Below are positions 51,738 through 60,958 of a DNA stretch of 64,000 nt, one piece after another (position 1 is the stretch's first letter; each line of letters opens with the position of its first letter). Made by a program: the position numbers and the translations under genes. Source of the stretch: Kribbella sp. VKM Ac-2569. Its GTDB lineage: Bacteria > Actinomycetota > Actinomycetes > Propionibacteriales > Kribbellaceae. The notes beneath the pieces are model-generated. The model did not search any database. It was given only the letters and a program-made list of their open reading frames with translations, and was not told where the DNA came from. The DNA is taken from positions 806,001 to 870,000 of the forward strand of contig NZ_SGXJ01000002.1 of the NCBI RefSeq assembly GCF_004216905.1, in the 5' to 3' direction.

Positions 51738-53210
51738 ATGCTATCGGTGGTGGAAACTGCTTTTGTGTCCGAGTTCAAGCTGCCCTCGCCTTGTGTGGTG
51801 ATCCTGGTGGGTCCGGGGGCGTCCGGGAAGTCGACCTGGGCGGCGGAGCACTTCGGGGCTGAGCTGGTGGTGTCGAGTGATCGGCTGCGGGCGTTGGTGG
51901 GGGCCGGTGAGGACGACATCGCGGCGAGCGCCGATGCGTTCGCGTTGCTGGAAGAGGTGGTGCGGCAACGGATCGGGCGGCGGTTGACGACAGTCGTCGA
52001 CACCTTGGGACTGGATCGCGAGAAGCGGGTGCGCTGGCTCAGCCTGGCTCGTGAGGCCGGGATGGCCTGTGTGGCGGTGGGTTTCGATACGCCAGGTGAG
52101 GAGTGCCGCCGGCGGAATCGGGAGCGTACGGCGAAGCGGATCCCGGCCGACGTACTGACGTCGCAGCTGCGGACCTGGGCTTCGGTGAAGGAAGAGCTGC
52201 CGACGGAGGGGTACGACGACGTACTGCAGCCGACTGCCGTGCGGGTGGTGCCGAACGCATTCGTGGAGTCGACCGCGGCGCATGCGCGGCAATCCGAGGC
52301 TCCGGTGGGGTTGCGGTTCGGATTGCAACTCAGCAGATACCCAGGCGGTCGGGAAGGCCTGGCGTCGTGGGTTCGTGAGGTGGCGGAGCGGGCCGAGGCG
52401 GTCGGGTTCGACGCGATCTACGTGATGGATCACTTCCGGCAGATCCCGCAGATGGGGCGGGCATGGGAGGACTTCCTGGAGAGCTGGACGACGCTCGGGT
52501 ACCTGGCCGCGTGTACGACCCGCCTTCGGCTGGGGACGTTGGTTTCGGGCATCACGTACCGGAACGTCGCCCACCTCGGAAAGATCGCGGCGACGCTCGA
52601 TGTGTTGAGTGGTGGGCGGGCCGTGTGTGGGGTCGGGCTCGCGTGGTTCGAGGCGGAGCACAAGGCGTACGGCTGGCCGTTTCCCCCAGTGGGTGAACGC
52701 TATGCGCTGCTTGAGGACGCGTTGCAGGTGTTGCCGGTTTTATGGGGACCTGGCAACAAACCGTTCCACGGCAAGGTTCTCGACGTACCGGACACCACGT
52801 GTTATCCGCGCCCATTGCAGGAACACCTGCCGGTGCTCGTCGGCGGGAGTGGGCCGCGGACGCTGCGCTTGGCCGGGCGGTACGCGGACGCGGTGAATGT
52901 GTTCGGGGATGTCGCCGCGGTCCGGAAGGCCGCCGGCTACCTGGGCGATCGACCGGTTGAGCTCACGCATCTGTCGACAACCCTGGTGGGCAAGAACTCT
53001 CAGCAGTTGGACGAACTCGTACGGCGGTTGCGACCGCGGAACATGAACCCAGCGAAGTTCGCCGCCTCCGTGAACGCCGGCACCGTCGACGATCAGATCG
53101 GGCGGTTCCGCGAGCTGTCCGAGGCCGGGGTCGCCGAGGTGATGATCAGCCTCCCCGACCTCACCACCCTCGACACGGTCGCCGACGTGATCTCAGCGTT
53201 CCGGGTGTAG
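51738..53210 (+). CDS. P-loop kinase fused to F420-type LLM oxidoreductase
   Basis: A 490-residue two-domain protein. Residues 15-180 are a P-loop NTPase of the zeta-toxin/polynucleotide-kinase kind, with Walker A GPGASGKST (25-33), a DTLG acidic motif and a lid RRRNRERTAKRIP. Residues 190-490 are a luciferase-like monooxygenase domain (GLRFGLQLSRYPGGREGLAS; VLSGGRAVCGVGLAWFEAEH; LPVLVGGSGPRTLRLAGRYA), the TIGR03560-like F420-dependent type. The start (ATG 51738 or GTG near 51765) is uncertain. Substrates of both domains are unknown. The end overlaps mycothione reductase by 18 bp. Confidence 0.85.
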   Translation: MLSVVETAFVSEFKLPSPCVVILVGPGASGKSTWAAEHFGAELVVSSDRLRALVGAGEDDIAASADAFALLEEVVRQRIGRRLTTVVDTLGLDREKRVRWLSLAREAGMACVAVGFDTPGEECRRRNRERTAKRIPADVLTSQLRTWASVKEELPTEGYDDVLQPTAVRVVPNAFVESTAAHARQSEAPVGLRFGLQLSRYPGGREGLASWVREVAERAEAVGFDAIYVMDHFRQIPQMGRAWEDFLESWTTLGYLAACTTRLRLGTLVSGITYRNVAHLGKIAATLDVLSGGRAVCGVGLAWFEAEHKAYGWPFPPVGERYALLEDALQVLPVLWGPGNKPFHGKVLDVPDTTCYPRPLQEHLPVLVGGSGPRTLRLAGRYADAVNVFGDVAAVRKAAGYLGDRPVELTHLSTTLVGKNSQQLDELVRRLRPRNMNPAKFAASVNAGTVDDQIGRFRELSEAGVAEVMISLPDLTTLDTVADVISAFRV

Positions 53211-54596
53211 ATCGAGCTTCAGCAGGGCGTTCTCGATCAGCTCGGGCATCGCCGGGTGGATCCAGTACTGGCCGCGCGCCATCGTGTACGCGTCCAGCCC
53301 GAAGCTCATCGCCTGGATCACCGGCTGGATCACGGTCGGCGCCTGCGGGCCGATCACGTGGCAGCCGATGATCTGCCCGCTCGTCGGGTCGGCGAGCACC
53401 TTCGCGAACCCTGTGGTGTCCTCCATCGCCCAGCCGTATGCGATGTCGGCGTACGACTGAACCGCTTTCACATAAGGGATTCCGCGTTCCTGCGCCTGCT
53501 CCTCGGTGAGGCCGACGGACGCGATCTGCGGCGCGCTGAACACCGCGTGCGGGACGAAGCGGTGGTCGGCCTCGATCCGGTCGTCCGGGTTGAGCAGGTT
53601 GTGCTTCACCACCCGCGCCTCGTGGTTCGCGACGTGCTTCAGCTGGAGCGGACTCGTCACGTCGCCGAGCGCGTAGATGCCGTCGACGCTGGTCTGCTGG
53701 TACGCGTCCACGACCACGCGACCCTCGCGGTCCACGTCGACCCCGGTGGCGTCCAGGTTCAGCAGGTCCGAGTTCGGCTCCCGGCCGACCGCGACCAGGA
53801 GCTCGTCGACGATCAGTTCGTCGGCGCCGTCCGGGTTCAGCATCCCGAGCAGGATCGAGCCGTCGTCGCGTCGCTCGACCCGCACGGTCTCATGGTTGAG
53901 CCGTACGTCGTACTTGTCCCGCGCGACCTCGGTGTAGCGCGCGGCGATCTCGCCGTCCTCGAGCCGGAGCAGCTCGTTCGAGCGGGCGACGATCGTCACC
54001 TCGACCCCGAACGACGCGAACACGTGCGCGAACTCGGCCGCGACGAACCCGCCGCCGATGATCGCCAGCCGGCGGGGCAGCTCCTCGAGCCGCATGATCG
54101 TGTTCGACGTGTGGTACCCGGTCTCCTCGAGGCCCGGGATCGGCGGCACGATCGGCCGGCTGCCGCTGGCGATCACGAACTGGTCGGCGCTGAACACGCT
54201 CGTTGACCCGTCCTTGCCGTCGACGGTCAGCTCCTTGAACCCGGTGAACCGGCCGGTCCCGTCGTACACGTGGACGTTCGCGTTGTCCGGGTTGTGGTGC
54301 CGGTACTCCGAGCCGCCTTCCGCGATCGGATCGATCCGGCCGAAGATCCGGTCCCGGACGTCGGTCCAGCGGACGTCGAGCAGCTGCTCGTCGACGCCGT
54401 ACGCCGAACTCACCGACGGGGTCGCGGCCACGTCGGCGGCGTGCACGAACATCTTGGTCGGGATGCACCCGACGTTCAGGCAGGTGCCGCCGAACGTACC
54501 GCGCTCGACGATCGCCACCTTCTGGTCGGCGAACCGCCGATTGACGATGGTGTTACCGGAGCCGGTCCCGATGATGACGAGGTCGTAATGGGTCAC
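53193..54596 (-). CDS. mtr: mycothione reductase
   Basis: A 467-residue flavoprotein disulfide reductase that regenerates mycothiol from mycothione with NADPH. The redox pair lies in GGTCLNVGCIPTKMFVHAAD, which with MFVHAAD is diagnostic for Mtr against lipoamide dehydrogenase. The NAD(P) motif is IGGGFVAAEFAHVFASFG, and the C-terminal active-site His is in GQYWIHPAMPELIENAL. It places the host among mycothiol-producing actinobacteria. It is convergent with the kinase/LLM gene. Confidence 0.94.
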   Translation of the reverse strand: MTHYDLVIIGTGSGNTIVNRRFADQKVAIVERGTFGGTCLNVGCIPTKMFVHAADVAATPSVSSAYGVDEQLLDVRWTDVRDRIFGRIDPIAEGGSEYRHHNPDNANVHVYDGTGRFTGFKELTVDGKDGSTSVFSADQFVIASGSRPIVPPIPGLEETGYHTSNTIMRLEELPRRLAIIGGGFVAAEFAHVFASFGVEVTIVARSNELLRLEDGEIAARYTEVARDKYDVRLNHETVRVERRDDGSILLGMLNPDGADELIVDELLVAVGREPNSDLLNLDATGVDVDREGRVVVDAYQQTSVDGIYALGDVTSPLQLKHVANHEARVVKHNLLNPDDRIEADHRFVPHAVFSAPQIASVGLTEEQAQERGIPYVKAVQSYADIAYGWAMEDTTGFAKVLADPTSGQIIGCHVIGPQAPTVIQPVIQAMSFGLDAYTMARGQYWIHPAMPELIENALLKLDLHPER

Positions 54597-54651
54597 GCCC
54601 CATTCTGACCCTTACGGCCAAGACCTGCGCTGGACCCGCTCACGAGGAAAG

Positions 54652-55326
54652 ATGGGACGGGTGACAGGTGGTGAGGTGACGAGCACGTACGGCACGGTCG
54701 TCTGGGATGGCATCGGCACCCTGCGGATCCGGTACGGCGGGACGCTCATACGGACTCGCCTGGGTGAGCGGATCGTGCCCATCGAGGCGCTGCGCGCTGT
54801 GGAGGTCACCGACGCGGGACTCCGGCTCCTACTCCGTGACGGCGCCGACCCGCTGCAGTCGGTGACGCAGCCGATCGAGCTCTACGACTTCCCGGGCGTC
54901 GATCACGACGCAGCCGAAGGGATCGCTCGTGACATCGGCCAGGCCCTCGTACGTCGCGACGTACCGGAGACGGCCGCCACCGCGTGGCTGGTCGCGCCGC
55001 CGCCCGCGCCGGACCGGATCGAGGGGCGGGACGCGACGCTCGCGGTGGCGAGCGGGCAGCTCACGTTCAAGTACCACCGGTCCGCGGGCCGTAAGAAGAA
55101 GGCACTCGGTGACCCGTGGTCGGTGCCACTGGGAGACATCGTCGATGTGGAGTGGGCGCCGGCGGTCGGCCTCGGTGCGCGGGGATTCCTCCGGATCACC
55201 ACGACCGCGACTCCCGACGTACGCCCGAAGCCCAAGCACGACCCCGCGGCGATGCTCACCCGGCGCGCAACCGAAGCCGATGCGCTGTTCTTCGCGGCTC
55301 GTTTGCTGACGCGGATCCGGCCGTAG
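54652..55326 (+). CDS. DUF4429 domain protein
   Basis: A 224-residue soluble protein with two similar halves, each a DUF4429 PH-like beta domain: TSTYGTVVWDGIGTLRIRYG with FPGVDHDAAEGIARDI, and then GRDATLAVASGQLTFKYHRS with the charged insert GRKKKALGDPW. The ATG has GAGG 5 bp upstream. Function is unknown; the family is typical of actinobacteria and PH-like folds often bind lipids or proteins. Single gene. Confidence 0.85.
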   Translation: MGRVTGGEVTSTYGTVVWDGIGTLRIRYGGTLIRTRLGERIVPIEALRAVEVTDAGLRLLLRDGADPLQSVTQPIELYDFPGVDHDAAEGIARDIGQALVRRDVPETAATAWLVAPPPAPDRIEGRDATLAVASGQLTFKYHRSAGRKKKALGDPWSVPLGDIVDVEWAPAVGLGARGFLRITTTATPDVRPKPKHDPAAMLTRRATEADALFFAARLLTRIRP

Positions 55327-55328
55327 AC

Positions 55329-55386
55329 GCAGGCAGAACCCCGGTCACGACGGCGTCCCGGGTACGCACACGCGGGTTGTGCATGC
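55329..55386. terminator. bidirectional hairpin, GCAGGCAGAACCC type
   Basis: GCAGGCAGAACCC (55329-55341) pairs with GGGTTGTGCATGC (55374-55386), 11 of 13. The left arm is identical to that of the hairpin at 16396-16453. It separates the convergent DUF4429 and MFS genes. Confidence 0.6.
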
Positions 55387-55398
55387 ACCCAGGTCCGC

Positions 55399-56721
55399 TC
55401 ACGCGACCTGCGGCTTCTTCGGCGGCAGGTCGGGCGCGGCGTCGACGACTGCTTTCTCGCCGAGTAGTTCGGTCTGGGGCAGGACCTCGAGGTGGGGGCG
55501 CGGGAGCAACCGCGGACGGATCGCGAGACCGCGCCGGCGGGAGAAGTACAGCACCGAGCCGACCGTGCCGAGCACGGTGAGCCCACCGCCGACGATCAGC
55601 GACCAGCGGGCACCCATCACCTGCCCGATCCAGCCGATGAACGGCGACCCGATCGGCGTACCGCCCATCAGAACCGTCATGTACAGCGCCATCACCCGGC
55701 CGCGCATAGTCGGCTCGATGCTCAGCTGCATGGTCGCGTTCGCCGAGGTCAGCATGGTGAGCGAGGTCAATCCGACCAACGGCAGAACGAGTGCGAAGGT
55801 CAGGTACGTCGGCATCAGCGCACTCACGATCTCGAGCAGACCGAACGCCACCGCCGCACCGATCACCAGCCGCGCGCGGATCCGGACCCGCCGGGCCGCG
55901 AGCAGCGCGCCGGACAGCGAGCCGATCGCCAGGATCGAGCCGAGGATGCCGTACTCCCCCGCGCCCTTGTGGAACGCGCTCGTGGCCATCAGCGCCGAGG
56001 TCATCTGGAAGTTCAGCCCGAAGGTGCCGGCGAAGAAGACCGCGACCAGCACCATCATCAGGTCGGGCCGCCGCCACAGGTAGCGCATGCCGTCGCGGAT
56101 CATGCCCTTGTCCCGCGCCGCGGGCTTCGGCGTGTGCAGTTCACCGGTGCGCATCAGCCGCAGCGACACGATCACCGCGGCGTACGTGAACCCGTTGATC
56201 ATGATCACCGGGCCGGTGCCGATCCAGTTGATCAGCAGACCGGCCAGCGCCGGGCCGAGGAGGCGGGCCGCATTGAAGGAGGCCGAGTTCAGCCCGACCG
56301 CGTTCGAGAGTTCGTCGCGACCGACCATCTCGACCACGAAGGCCTGCCGGGTCGGGGCGTCGAACGCCGTACCCACACCGAACAGGAGGGCCAGCATAAA
56401 CACGTGCCACGTCTGCACGACGCCGGCGATCGTCAGACCACCGAGGGTCAGGGCGACGGTGGCCATCGCGATCTGGGTCAGCGTCAGCACGGTCCGCTTC
56501 GGGAAGCGGTCGGCGACCAGACCGGCGTACGGGCCGAGCAGGAGCGCGGGCAGGAACTGGAGGCCGGTGACGATGCCGAGCGCCGTACCCGAATGGGTCA
56601 GCTCCAGGACCAGCCAGTCCTGGGCGACACGCTGCATCCAGGTGCCGACGTTGGAGATGATCGCGCCCGAGGCGTAGAGCCGGAAGTTCCGGACCTTGAA
56701 CGCGCGGAAGGTGGGGCTCAT
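55399..56721 (-). CDS. MFS exporter (MFS_3/EntS-like)
   Basis: A 440-residue, 12-helix transporter (FRLYASGAIISNVGTWMQRV; GLVADRFPKRTVLTLTQIAM in loop 2-3; DAPTRQAFVVEMVGRDELSN). It matches the MFS_3 group that exports siderophores or drugs. The C-terminus is a soluble tail of about 40 residues. Its ATG overlaps the MarR stop (ATGA, 56718-56721), so it is co-translated with and very likely repressed by that regulator. Confidence 0.93.
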   Translation of the reverse strand: MSPTFRAFKVRNFRLYASGAIISNVGTWMQRVAQDWLVLELTHSGTALGIVTGLQFLPALLLGPYAGLVADRFPKRTVLTLTQIAMATVALTLGGLTIAGVVQTWHVFMLALLFGVGTAFDAPTRQAFVVEMVGRDELSNAVGLNSASFNAARLLGPALAGLLINWIGTGPVIMINGFTYAAVIVSLRLMRTGELHTPKPAARDKGMIRDGMRYLWRRPDLMMVLVAVFFAGTFGLNFQMTSALMATSAFHKGAGEYGILGSILAIGSLSGALLAARRVRIRARLVIGAAVAFGLLEIVSALMPTYLTFALVLPLVGLTSLTMLTSANATMQLSIEPTMRGRVMALYMTVLMGGTPIGSPFIGWIGQVMGARWSLIVGGGLTVLGTVGSVLYFSRRRGLAIRPRLLPRPHLEVLPQTELLGEKAVVDAAPDLPPKKPQVA

Positions 56722-57167
56722 CGAGCCGCCAGTCGTTCGAGAACAGGTGCTGCCTTGCGCAGGATGTCGCGCTCCTCAGGGGTCAGTTGCTTCAGCTTCT
56801 TCTGCAGCCACTCGTCGCGGCGCTTGCGGTTCGCCTGGATCAGCTCGTCGGCGCGGTCGGTCAGCTCGACGACGATCTGCCGTTTGTCGGTCGGATGCGG
56901 GCGGCGGACCACCAGGCCCGCCTCCTCCATGTTCGTCACGATCCGCGTCATCGAGGGCGGCTTCACCTGCTCGTGGGCGGCCAGCTCGCCGATCGTCATC
57001 GCCTCGTGCTTGGCCAGCGCGCCGAGCACGCTGAGCTGGTTCGCGGTGAGGTCGTGACCGGGCTCGCGCTGCCGGCGGATCTGCCGGGACAGCCGGAGGG
57101 TCGACGACCGCAGGGCACTCGCCAGCCCGACGTCACTCTTCACCTGCTGCGCTACGACTTCGGGCAT
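56718..57167 (-). CDS. MarR-family transcriptional regulator
   Basis: A 149-residue winged-helix regulator: VLGALAKHEAMTIGELAAHE, then QVKPPSMTRIVTNMEEAGLV as recognition helix and the wing VVRRPHPTDKRQIVVELTDR. It leads the two-gene operon with an MFS exporter, the standard MarR-efflux arrangement. AT-rich TTACCTT repeats 6-25 bp upstream are the likely operator. Confidence 0.93.
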   Translation of the reverse strand: MPEVVAQQVKSDVGLASALRSSTLRLSRQIRRQREPGHDLTANQLSVLGALAKHEAMTIGELAAHEQVKPPSMTRIVTNMEEAGLVVRRPHPTDKRQIVVELTDRADELIQANRKRRDEWLQKKLKQLTPEERDILRKAAPVLERLAAR

Positions 57168-57172
57168 GTCTT

Positions 57173-57202
57173 TACCTTAACTCATTACCTTTGCTAACTA
57201 AA
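57173..57202. promoter_or_regulatory. MarR operator candidate
   Basis: TTACCTT occurs at 57173-57179 and 57186-57192, 13 bp apart, in the AT-rich TTACCTTAACTCATTACCTT context, followed by GCTAACTAA. It sits immediately upstream of the MarR start. Confidence 0.55.
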
Positions 57203-57260
57203 AACGTTGGACCGCCAGCTGGTATTCCCGAGGTCCGGGCGGCCGATAGAGTTCCCCGTC

Positions 57261-58334
57261 ATGGGGACGACGGCCGAGCTGGAGCGGTACGAGCAGAGGT
57301 TCCGGCGGGCGGGACTGCCGCTGTTCATCGAGGACTTCTCGCCGACGCACGACATCTTCACGCGGGCGGCGCCGCTGCTGGTGCTGGTGTTCCTGGCCGA
57401 GATGCTCGGCGCCACCTCGCTCGAATGGGACTGGTGGCAGAACCTGCTGGCCGCGATCGGCGGTCTGGTGGCGCTGGTCGCCGGGTTCGGCCTGCTCAAC
57501 GGGCTGCGCGGGCGACCGTTCAGGTCGTTGCCGACCCGCTTCGGGACTCCGGAGCTGGCGGTATTCGTCTTCCTGCCGGCGTTGCTCCCGGTAGTCACGC
57601 AAGGACAGGTCAAGCAGTTCTTCGGCGTCGCCTTCGGCAACTTGCTGCTGGTCGGACTGGTGTACGTCGTGGTCGGCTACGGCTTCATCGCAACCGTCGT
57701 CTGGGGAATGCGCCAGCTGGCCCGCGAGCTGGCCAACTCGGTCGCCAGCTTCGTCCGGGCGTTGCCGCTCCTGCTGGTCTTCTCGCTGGTGCTGTTCATG
57801 ACCGCGGACATGTGGCAGGTGTTCGCCTGGATGCCTGCCGCTTTCCTCGTCTTCTCCGTGATCGCCTTCGCCCTGCTGAGCACGGTGTTCCTGCTGATCC
57901 GGTTGCCGCTGGAGGTGGACGCGATCGAGCGCACGGCCGGCTCCGGCCCGCCGCTGAGCCGGAGCCAGCGCTTCAACGTCAGCGTCAGCCTGGTGATCCG
58001 CCAATGGATGCAGGTACTCGTCGTGAGCGCCGGCGTCGGCCTCTTCTTCGTTGCCTTCGGCATGCTCGCGATCAGCGAACACATCTACCAGCAATGGGGC
58101 GTCGACGCCGGCTCGTGGTCGTACCACGTCAAGCTGCTCAACCATCCGCTCGTCCTCAGCGCCTCCCTGATCAAGGTCGCCGTCGGCATCGCGAACTTCA
58201 CCGGGCTCTACTACTCGATCGCGTTGCTCACGGACTCGACGTACCGCACGGAGTTCCTCGACCACGTCAGCAACGAGCTCCGCGAACTCTTCACCGCCCG
58301 CGCCGAGTACCTCGAACTTCGGCGTACCGCTTAG
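57261..58334 (+). CDS. multi-pass membrane protein of unknown function
   Basis: A 357-residue protein with about eight membrane segments (for example PLLVLVFLAEMLGAT, NLLLVGLVYVVVGYGFIATV, MQVLVVSAGVGLFFVAFGML) and soluble ends. The N-terminus has FIEDFSPTHDIFTRA. I do not recognise the family. The ATG at 57261 has no ribosome site but TAGAGT 11 bp upstream, so the message may be leaderless. It is divergent from the MarR operon and overlaps the Dabb gene by 4 bp at its 3' end. Confidence 0.8.
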   Translation: MGTTAELERYEQRFRRAGLPLFIEDFSPTHDIFTRAAPLLVLVFLAEMLGATSLEWDWWQNLLAAIGGLVALVAGFGLLNGLRGRPFRSLPTRFGTPELAVFVFLPALLPVVTQGQVKQFFGVAFGNLLLVGLVYVVVGYGFIATVVWGMRQLARELANSVASFVRALPLLLVFSLVLFMTADMWQVFAWMPAAFLVFSVIAFALLSTVFLLIRLPLEVDAIERTAGSGPPLSRSQRFNVSVSLVIRQWMQVLVVSAGVGLFFVAFGMLAISEHIYQQWGVDAGSWSYHVKLLNHPLVLSASLIKVAVGIANFTGLYYSIALLTDSTYRTEFLDHVSNELRELFTARAEYLELRRTA

Positions 58335-58726
58335 ACGTTCGCGCCGAACAGCTCGTCGATGCGTTTGGCCCACTCCGGGTACTGATCCATCTTGCGGGCA
58401 GCCACGCCGTACACCGCCTTGCCGATCTCCGGATCGCCGTCGTCGCTGAAGCGGACGGCGCTCATCTTCTCGAGCTTGTCGAGGATCAGGTCGTCGCCGC
58501 CGAGGTGGACCGGGTCGTGCATGTACCGCTCGAGCGCGTCGAGATCCGGGATCGCCGCCAGGTACGAGTGCGTGAAGCCGTCCGCGGGATTGCCGAAGTC
58601 CTTGCCGACGGCACCGAACGCGACCGTGTCCAGCGACGCGGTCCGCCGCATCACCGCCAGCACCTCCTCCTGCTCCGCGACACTCACGCCGTCCTTGAAC
58701 CGGATCCGCAACAGGTTGACGATCAT
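58331..58726 (-). CDS. Dabb (stress-responsive A/B barrel) domain protein
   Basis: A 131-residue ferredoxin-like alpha/beta-barrel protein: IVNLLRIRFKDGVSVAEQEE, then HSYLAAIPDLDALERYMHDP with the typical H-x-x-Y-x-x-x-P-x-H end. Members form dimers and serve as small enzymes or binding proteins; no catalytic assignment is possible here. A good ribosome site (AAGGAGA) precedes the ATG. It is divergent from a TetR gene that probably controls it. Confidence 0.85.
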   Translation of the reverse strand: MIVNLLRIRFKDGVSVAEQEEVLAVMRRTASLDTVAFGAVGKDFGNPADGFTHSYLAAIPDLDALERYMHDPVHLGGDDLILDKLEKMSAVRFSDDGDPEIGKAVYGVAARKMDQYPEWAKRIDELFGANV

Positions 58727-58742
58727 CTGCTCTCCTTAGAAC

Positions 58743-58758
58743 TGCACCGGTCAGTGCA
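58743..58758. promoter_or_regulatory. TetR operator candidate
   Basis: TGCAC-cggtca-GTGCA in the divergent Dabb/TetR promoter. It also contains ACCGGT and the ACTG/CAGT halves typical of TetR-family sites. Confidence 0.55.
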
Positions 58759-58798
58759 TTCTACTGTACGTCGAAGTTCAGCAAGCTACCCTGACCAG

Positions 58799-59416
58799 GT
58801 GACAACCACCCGCGGACGTATCGACAAGCGCCAGGCGATCCTGGACGCGGCCTTCACGGTCTTCGCCCGGGACGGGTACCGGCCCGCGAGCGTGGACACG
58901 GTCGCCGCCACCGCCGGGGTCGCGAAGCACACCATTTACAACCACTTCGGCGACAAGCAGTCGCTGTTCCGGGCAGCCGTCAGCGCGCTCGCAGACGATG
59001 CGCTGACCCGCAACCTGGCGGCGGTCGAGTCGCTGCGCCCGGACCGCGATCCGGCGGAGGCGCTGACCGAGGTAGGCCGGAAGCTCGCCGAGTGCTACTG
59101 CGACGAGAAGTCGTGGGCGCTCCGCCGGCTGCTGCACGCCGAGCTCGCGAGCATGCTGGAGCTCCAGGACATCGTGCGGGAGCGGGCGACGGACAAGGTC
59201 AACGACGCCCTCGCCGACAGGCTGGCGCGGCTCGCGCTGGCAGGGCACCTTCGCATCACGGACCCGGCCGTCGCGGCCGAACAGTTCGGCGCGCTACTGA
59301 CCGCGCCCTTCGACGCCCGGTCCCGCCTCGGTACGCGGAAGATCCCGGCGAAGGAACTCGCCGAGGTCACGCAGAACGCCGTACAGACGTTTCTGCGTGC
59401 CTTCGGCAATCAATGA
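58799..59416 (+). CDS. TetR-family regulator
   Basis: A 205-residue regulator: HTH PASVDTVAATAGVAKHTIYN, HFGDKQSLFRAAV, and a C-terminal AefR-like (TetR_C_7-type) domain. The GTG start at 58799 is chosen because the upstream frame is antisense to the Dabb gene. It is divergent from that gene, with a palindrome between them. Its stop lies 2 bp from the end of the convergent purine permease gene. Confidence 0.9.
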   Translation: MTTTRGRIDKRQAILDAAFTVFARDGYRPASVDTVAATAGVAKHTIYNHFGDKQSLFRAAVSALADDALTRNLAAVESLRPDRDPAEALTEVGRKLAECYCDEKSWALRRLLHAELASMLELQDIVRERATDKVNDALADRLARLALAGHLRITDPAVAAEQFGALLTAPFDARSRLGTRKIPAKELAEVTQNAVQTFLRAFGNQ

Positions 59417-59417
59417 C

Positions 59418-60890
59418 TCAGGTCAGCCAGTCGCTCAGCGGGCCAATCGCGAAGTAGACGACGAACAGCGCCGCGACGACCCACATCAGTGGGTGGACCT
59501 GGCGGGCCTTGCCGCGGACGGTCTTGAGGATCACGTACGAGACGAAACCGGCGCCGATACCGGCCGAGATCGAGTACGTGAACGGCATCAGGACGATCGT
59601 CAGGAACGCCGGGAACGCGACCTCGAGGTCGTTGAAGTCGATGCCCTTCACCTGCGTCATCATCAGGAACCCGACCAAGATCAGCGCCGGCGTCGCCGCC
59701 TCGTACGGGACCAGCGTGACCAGCGGCGCTACCACCATCGAGATCAGGAAGCAGATCCCGGTCACCACACTCGCCAGCCCGGTCCGAGCACCTTCACCGA
59801 CTCCCGAGGCAGATTCGATGTACGACGTGTTGCTCGAGACGGACGCGGCGCCACCGGCGGCGGCCGCGAGACTGTCCACGACCAGGATCCGCTGCGAGTT
59901 CGGCGGGATGCCGTCCTTGTCGTTCAGGCCCGCCTCGGCGCCGATCGCGGTCATCGTGCCCATCGTGTCGAAGAAGTCGGCGAGCATCAGCGTGAAGATC
60001 AGCAGCAGCGCCGACACCACCCCGACCTTGTCGAACGAGCCGAACAGGTTGAACTCGCCGACCGTGTCCAGGTTCGGTTTCGTGAACCACTGGTCCGGCA
60101 GCTTCGGCACGCTCAGCCCCCAGCCGCCTGGGTTCTTGTCGGTGCGGGCGCCGATGTTCGCGATCGACTCGATGACGATCGCCAGGACGGTCGCGGCCAG
60201 GATGCCGATCAGGATCGCGCCCTTCACCTTCCGGGCGTACAGCGTGACGATCAGGATCAGGCCGACCACGAACACCAGTACCGGCCAGCCGCGGAGGTTG
60301 CCGCCGACACCGAGTTCGACGGGCGGGCCGCTGAGCGCCGCAGGTCGCCGTACGAAGCCCGCGTCGACGACGCCGATGAACGCGATGAACAGGCCGATGC
60401 CGACGCTGATCGCGATCTTCAGCTGCAGCGGTACGGCCTCGAACACCGCTTTCCGGAAGCCGGTGAGCACCAGGACCAGGATGATCAGGCCCTCGAGGAC
60501 CACCAGACCCATCGCGTCCGCCCAGGTCATCTTGGTCGCGATCGAGAACGCGATGAACGCGTTCAGGCCGAGGCCGGTGGCGAGCGCGAGCGGGAAGTTC
60601 GCGAACAGGCCCATCAGGATCGTCACCACGCCGGCAACCAGCGCGGTCGCGACCGCGATCTTCGCGATCGCCGCCGCCGGGTCGGTGCCGCCGCCGACGA
60701 ACTGGCCGGTGCCATCCTTGACGGTGCCGATGATCAGCGGGTTCAGGACGACGATGTACGCCATCGTGAAGAACGTGACCAGCCCGCCGCGGACCTCCCG
60801 GCCGAGCGTGGATCCGCGCTGACTGATCTTGAAGAACGAGTCCAGAGGACCGGAACCGGAGCGGGCCGTCGCGGCCTGGGGCGAGCTCAT
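59418..60890 (-). CDS. NCS2 purine permease (AzgA-like)
   Basis: A 490-residue nucleobase transporter of the AzgA/PbuG branch of NCS2: FFKISQRGSTLGREVRGGLV, FFTMAYIVVLNPLI, and LADFFDTMGTMTAIGAEAGL, the substrate-binding acidic helix. This branch takes up hypoxanthine, guanine or adenine. It is complete with about 14 helices. It is divergent from the DUF2530 gene, with a shared inverted repeat; this pair, often with a MarR gene, is a recurring actinobacterial neighbourhood (recalled, not checked). Confidence 0.93.
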   Translation of the reverse strand: MSSPQAATARSGSGPLDSFFKISQRGSTLGREVRGGLVTFFTMAYIVVLNPLIIGTVKDGTGQFVGGGTDPAAAIAKIAVATALVAGVVTILMGLFANFPLALATGLGLNAFIAFSIATKMTWADAMGLVVLEGLIILVLVLTGFRKAVFEAVPLQLKIAISVGIGLFIAFIGVVDAGFVRRPAALSGPPVELGVGGNLRGWPVLVFVVGLILIVTLYARKVKGAILIGILAATVLAIVIESIANIGARTDKNPGGWGLSVPKLPDQWFTKPNLDTVGEFNLFGSFDKVGVVSALLLIFTLMLADFFDTMGTMTAIGAEAGLNDKDGIPPNSQRILVVDSLAAAAGGAASVSSNTSYIESASGVGEGARTGLASVVTGICFLISMVVAPLVTLVPYEAATPALILVGFLMMTQVKGIDFNDLEVAFPAFLTIVLMPFTYSISAGIGAGFVSYVILKTVRGKARQVHPLMWVVAALFVVYFAIGPLSDWLT

Positions 60891-60920
60891 GACGGCATCG
60901 TGCCAGTTCCTACCGGGGAG

Positions 60921-60939
60921 TTGCGAGTACTAATCGCAA
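60921..60939. promoter_or_regulatory. inverted repeat in NCS2/DUF2530 promoter
   Basis: TTGCGA-gtactaa-TCGCAA, perfect 6-bp arms with an AT-rich centre, 20-31 bp from both divergent start codons. This is the type of site bound by MarR-family repressors; none is encoded next to it in this window. Confidence 0.6.
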
Positions 60940-60958
60940 ACGAAGCTAAGGTAGTGAT

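Noticed and set aside
57191..58798. In-frame extension of the TetR gene at 58799 to a 741-residue protein
   Set aside because: The extra 535 residues are read in a shifted frame over a membrane-protein gene and antisense to the Dabb gene; the true TetR domain starts at the GTG.
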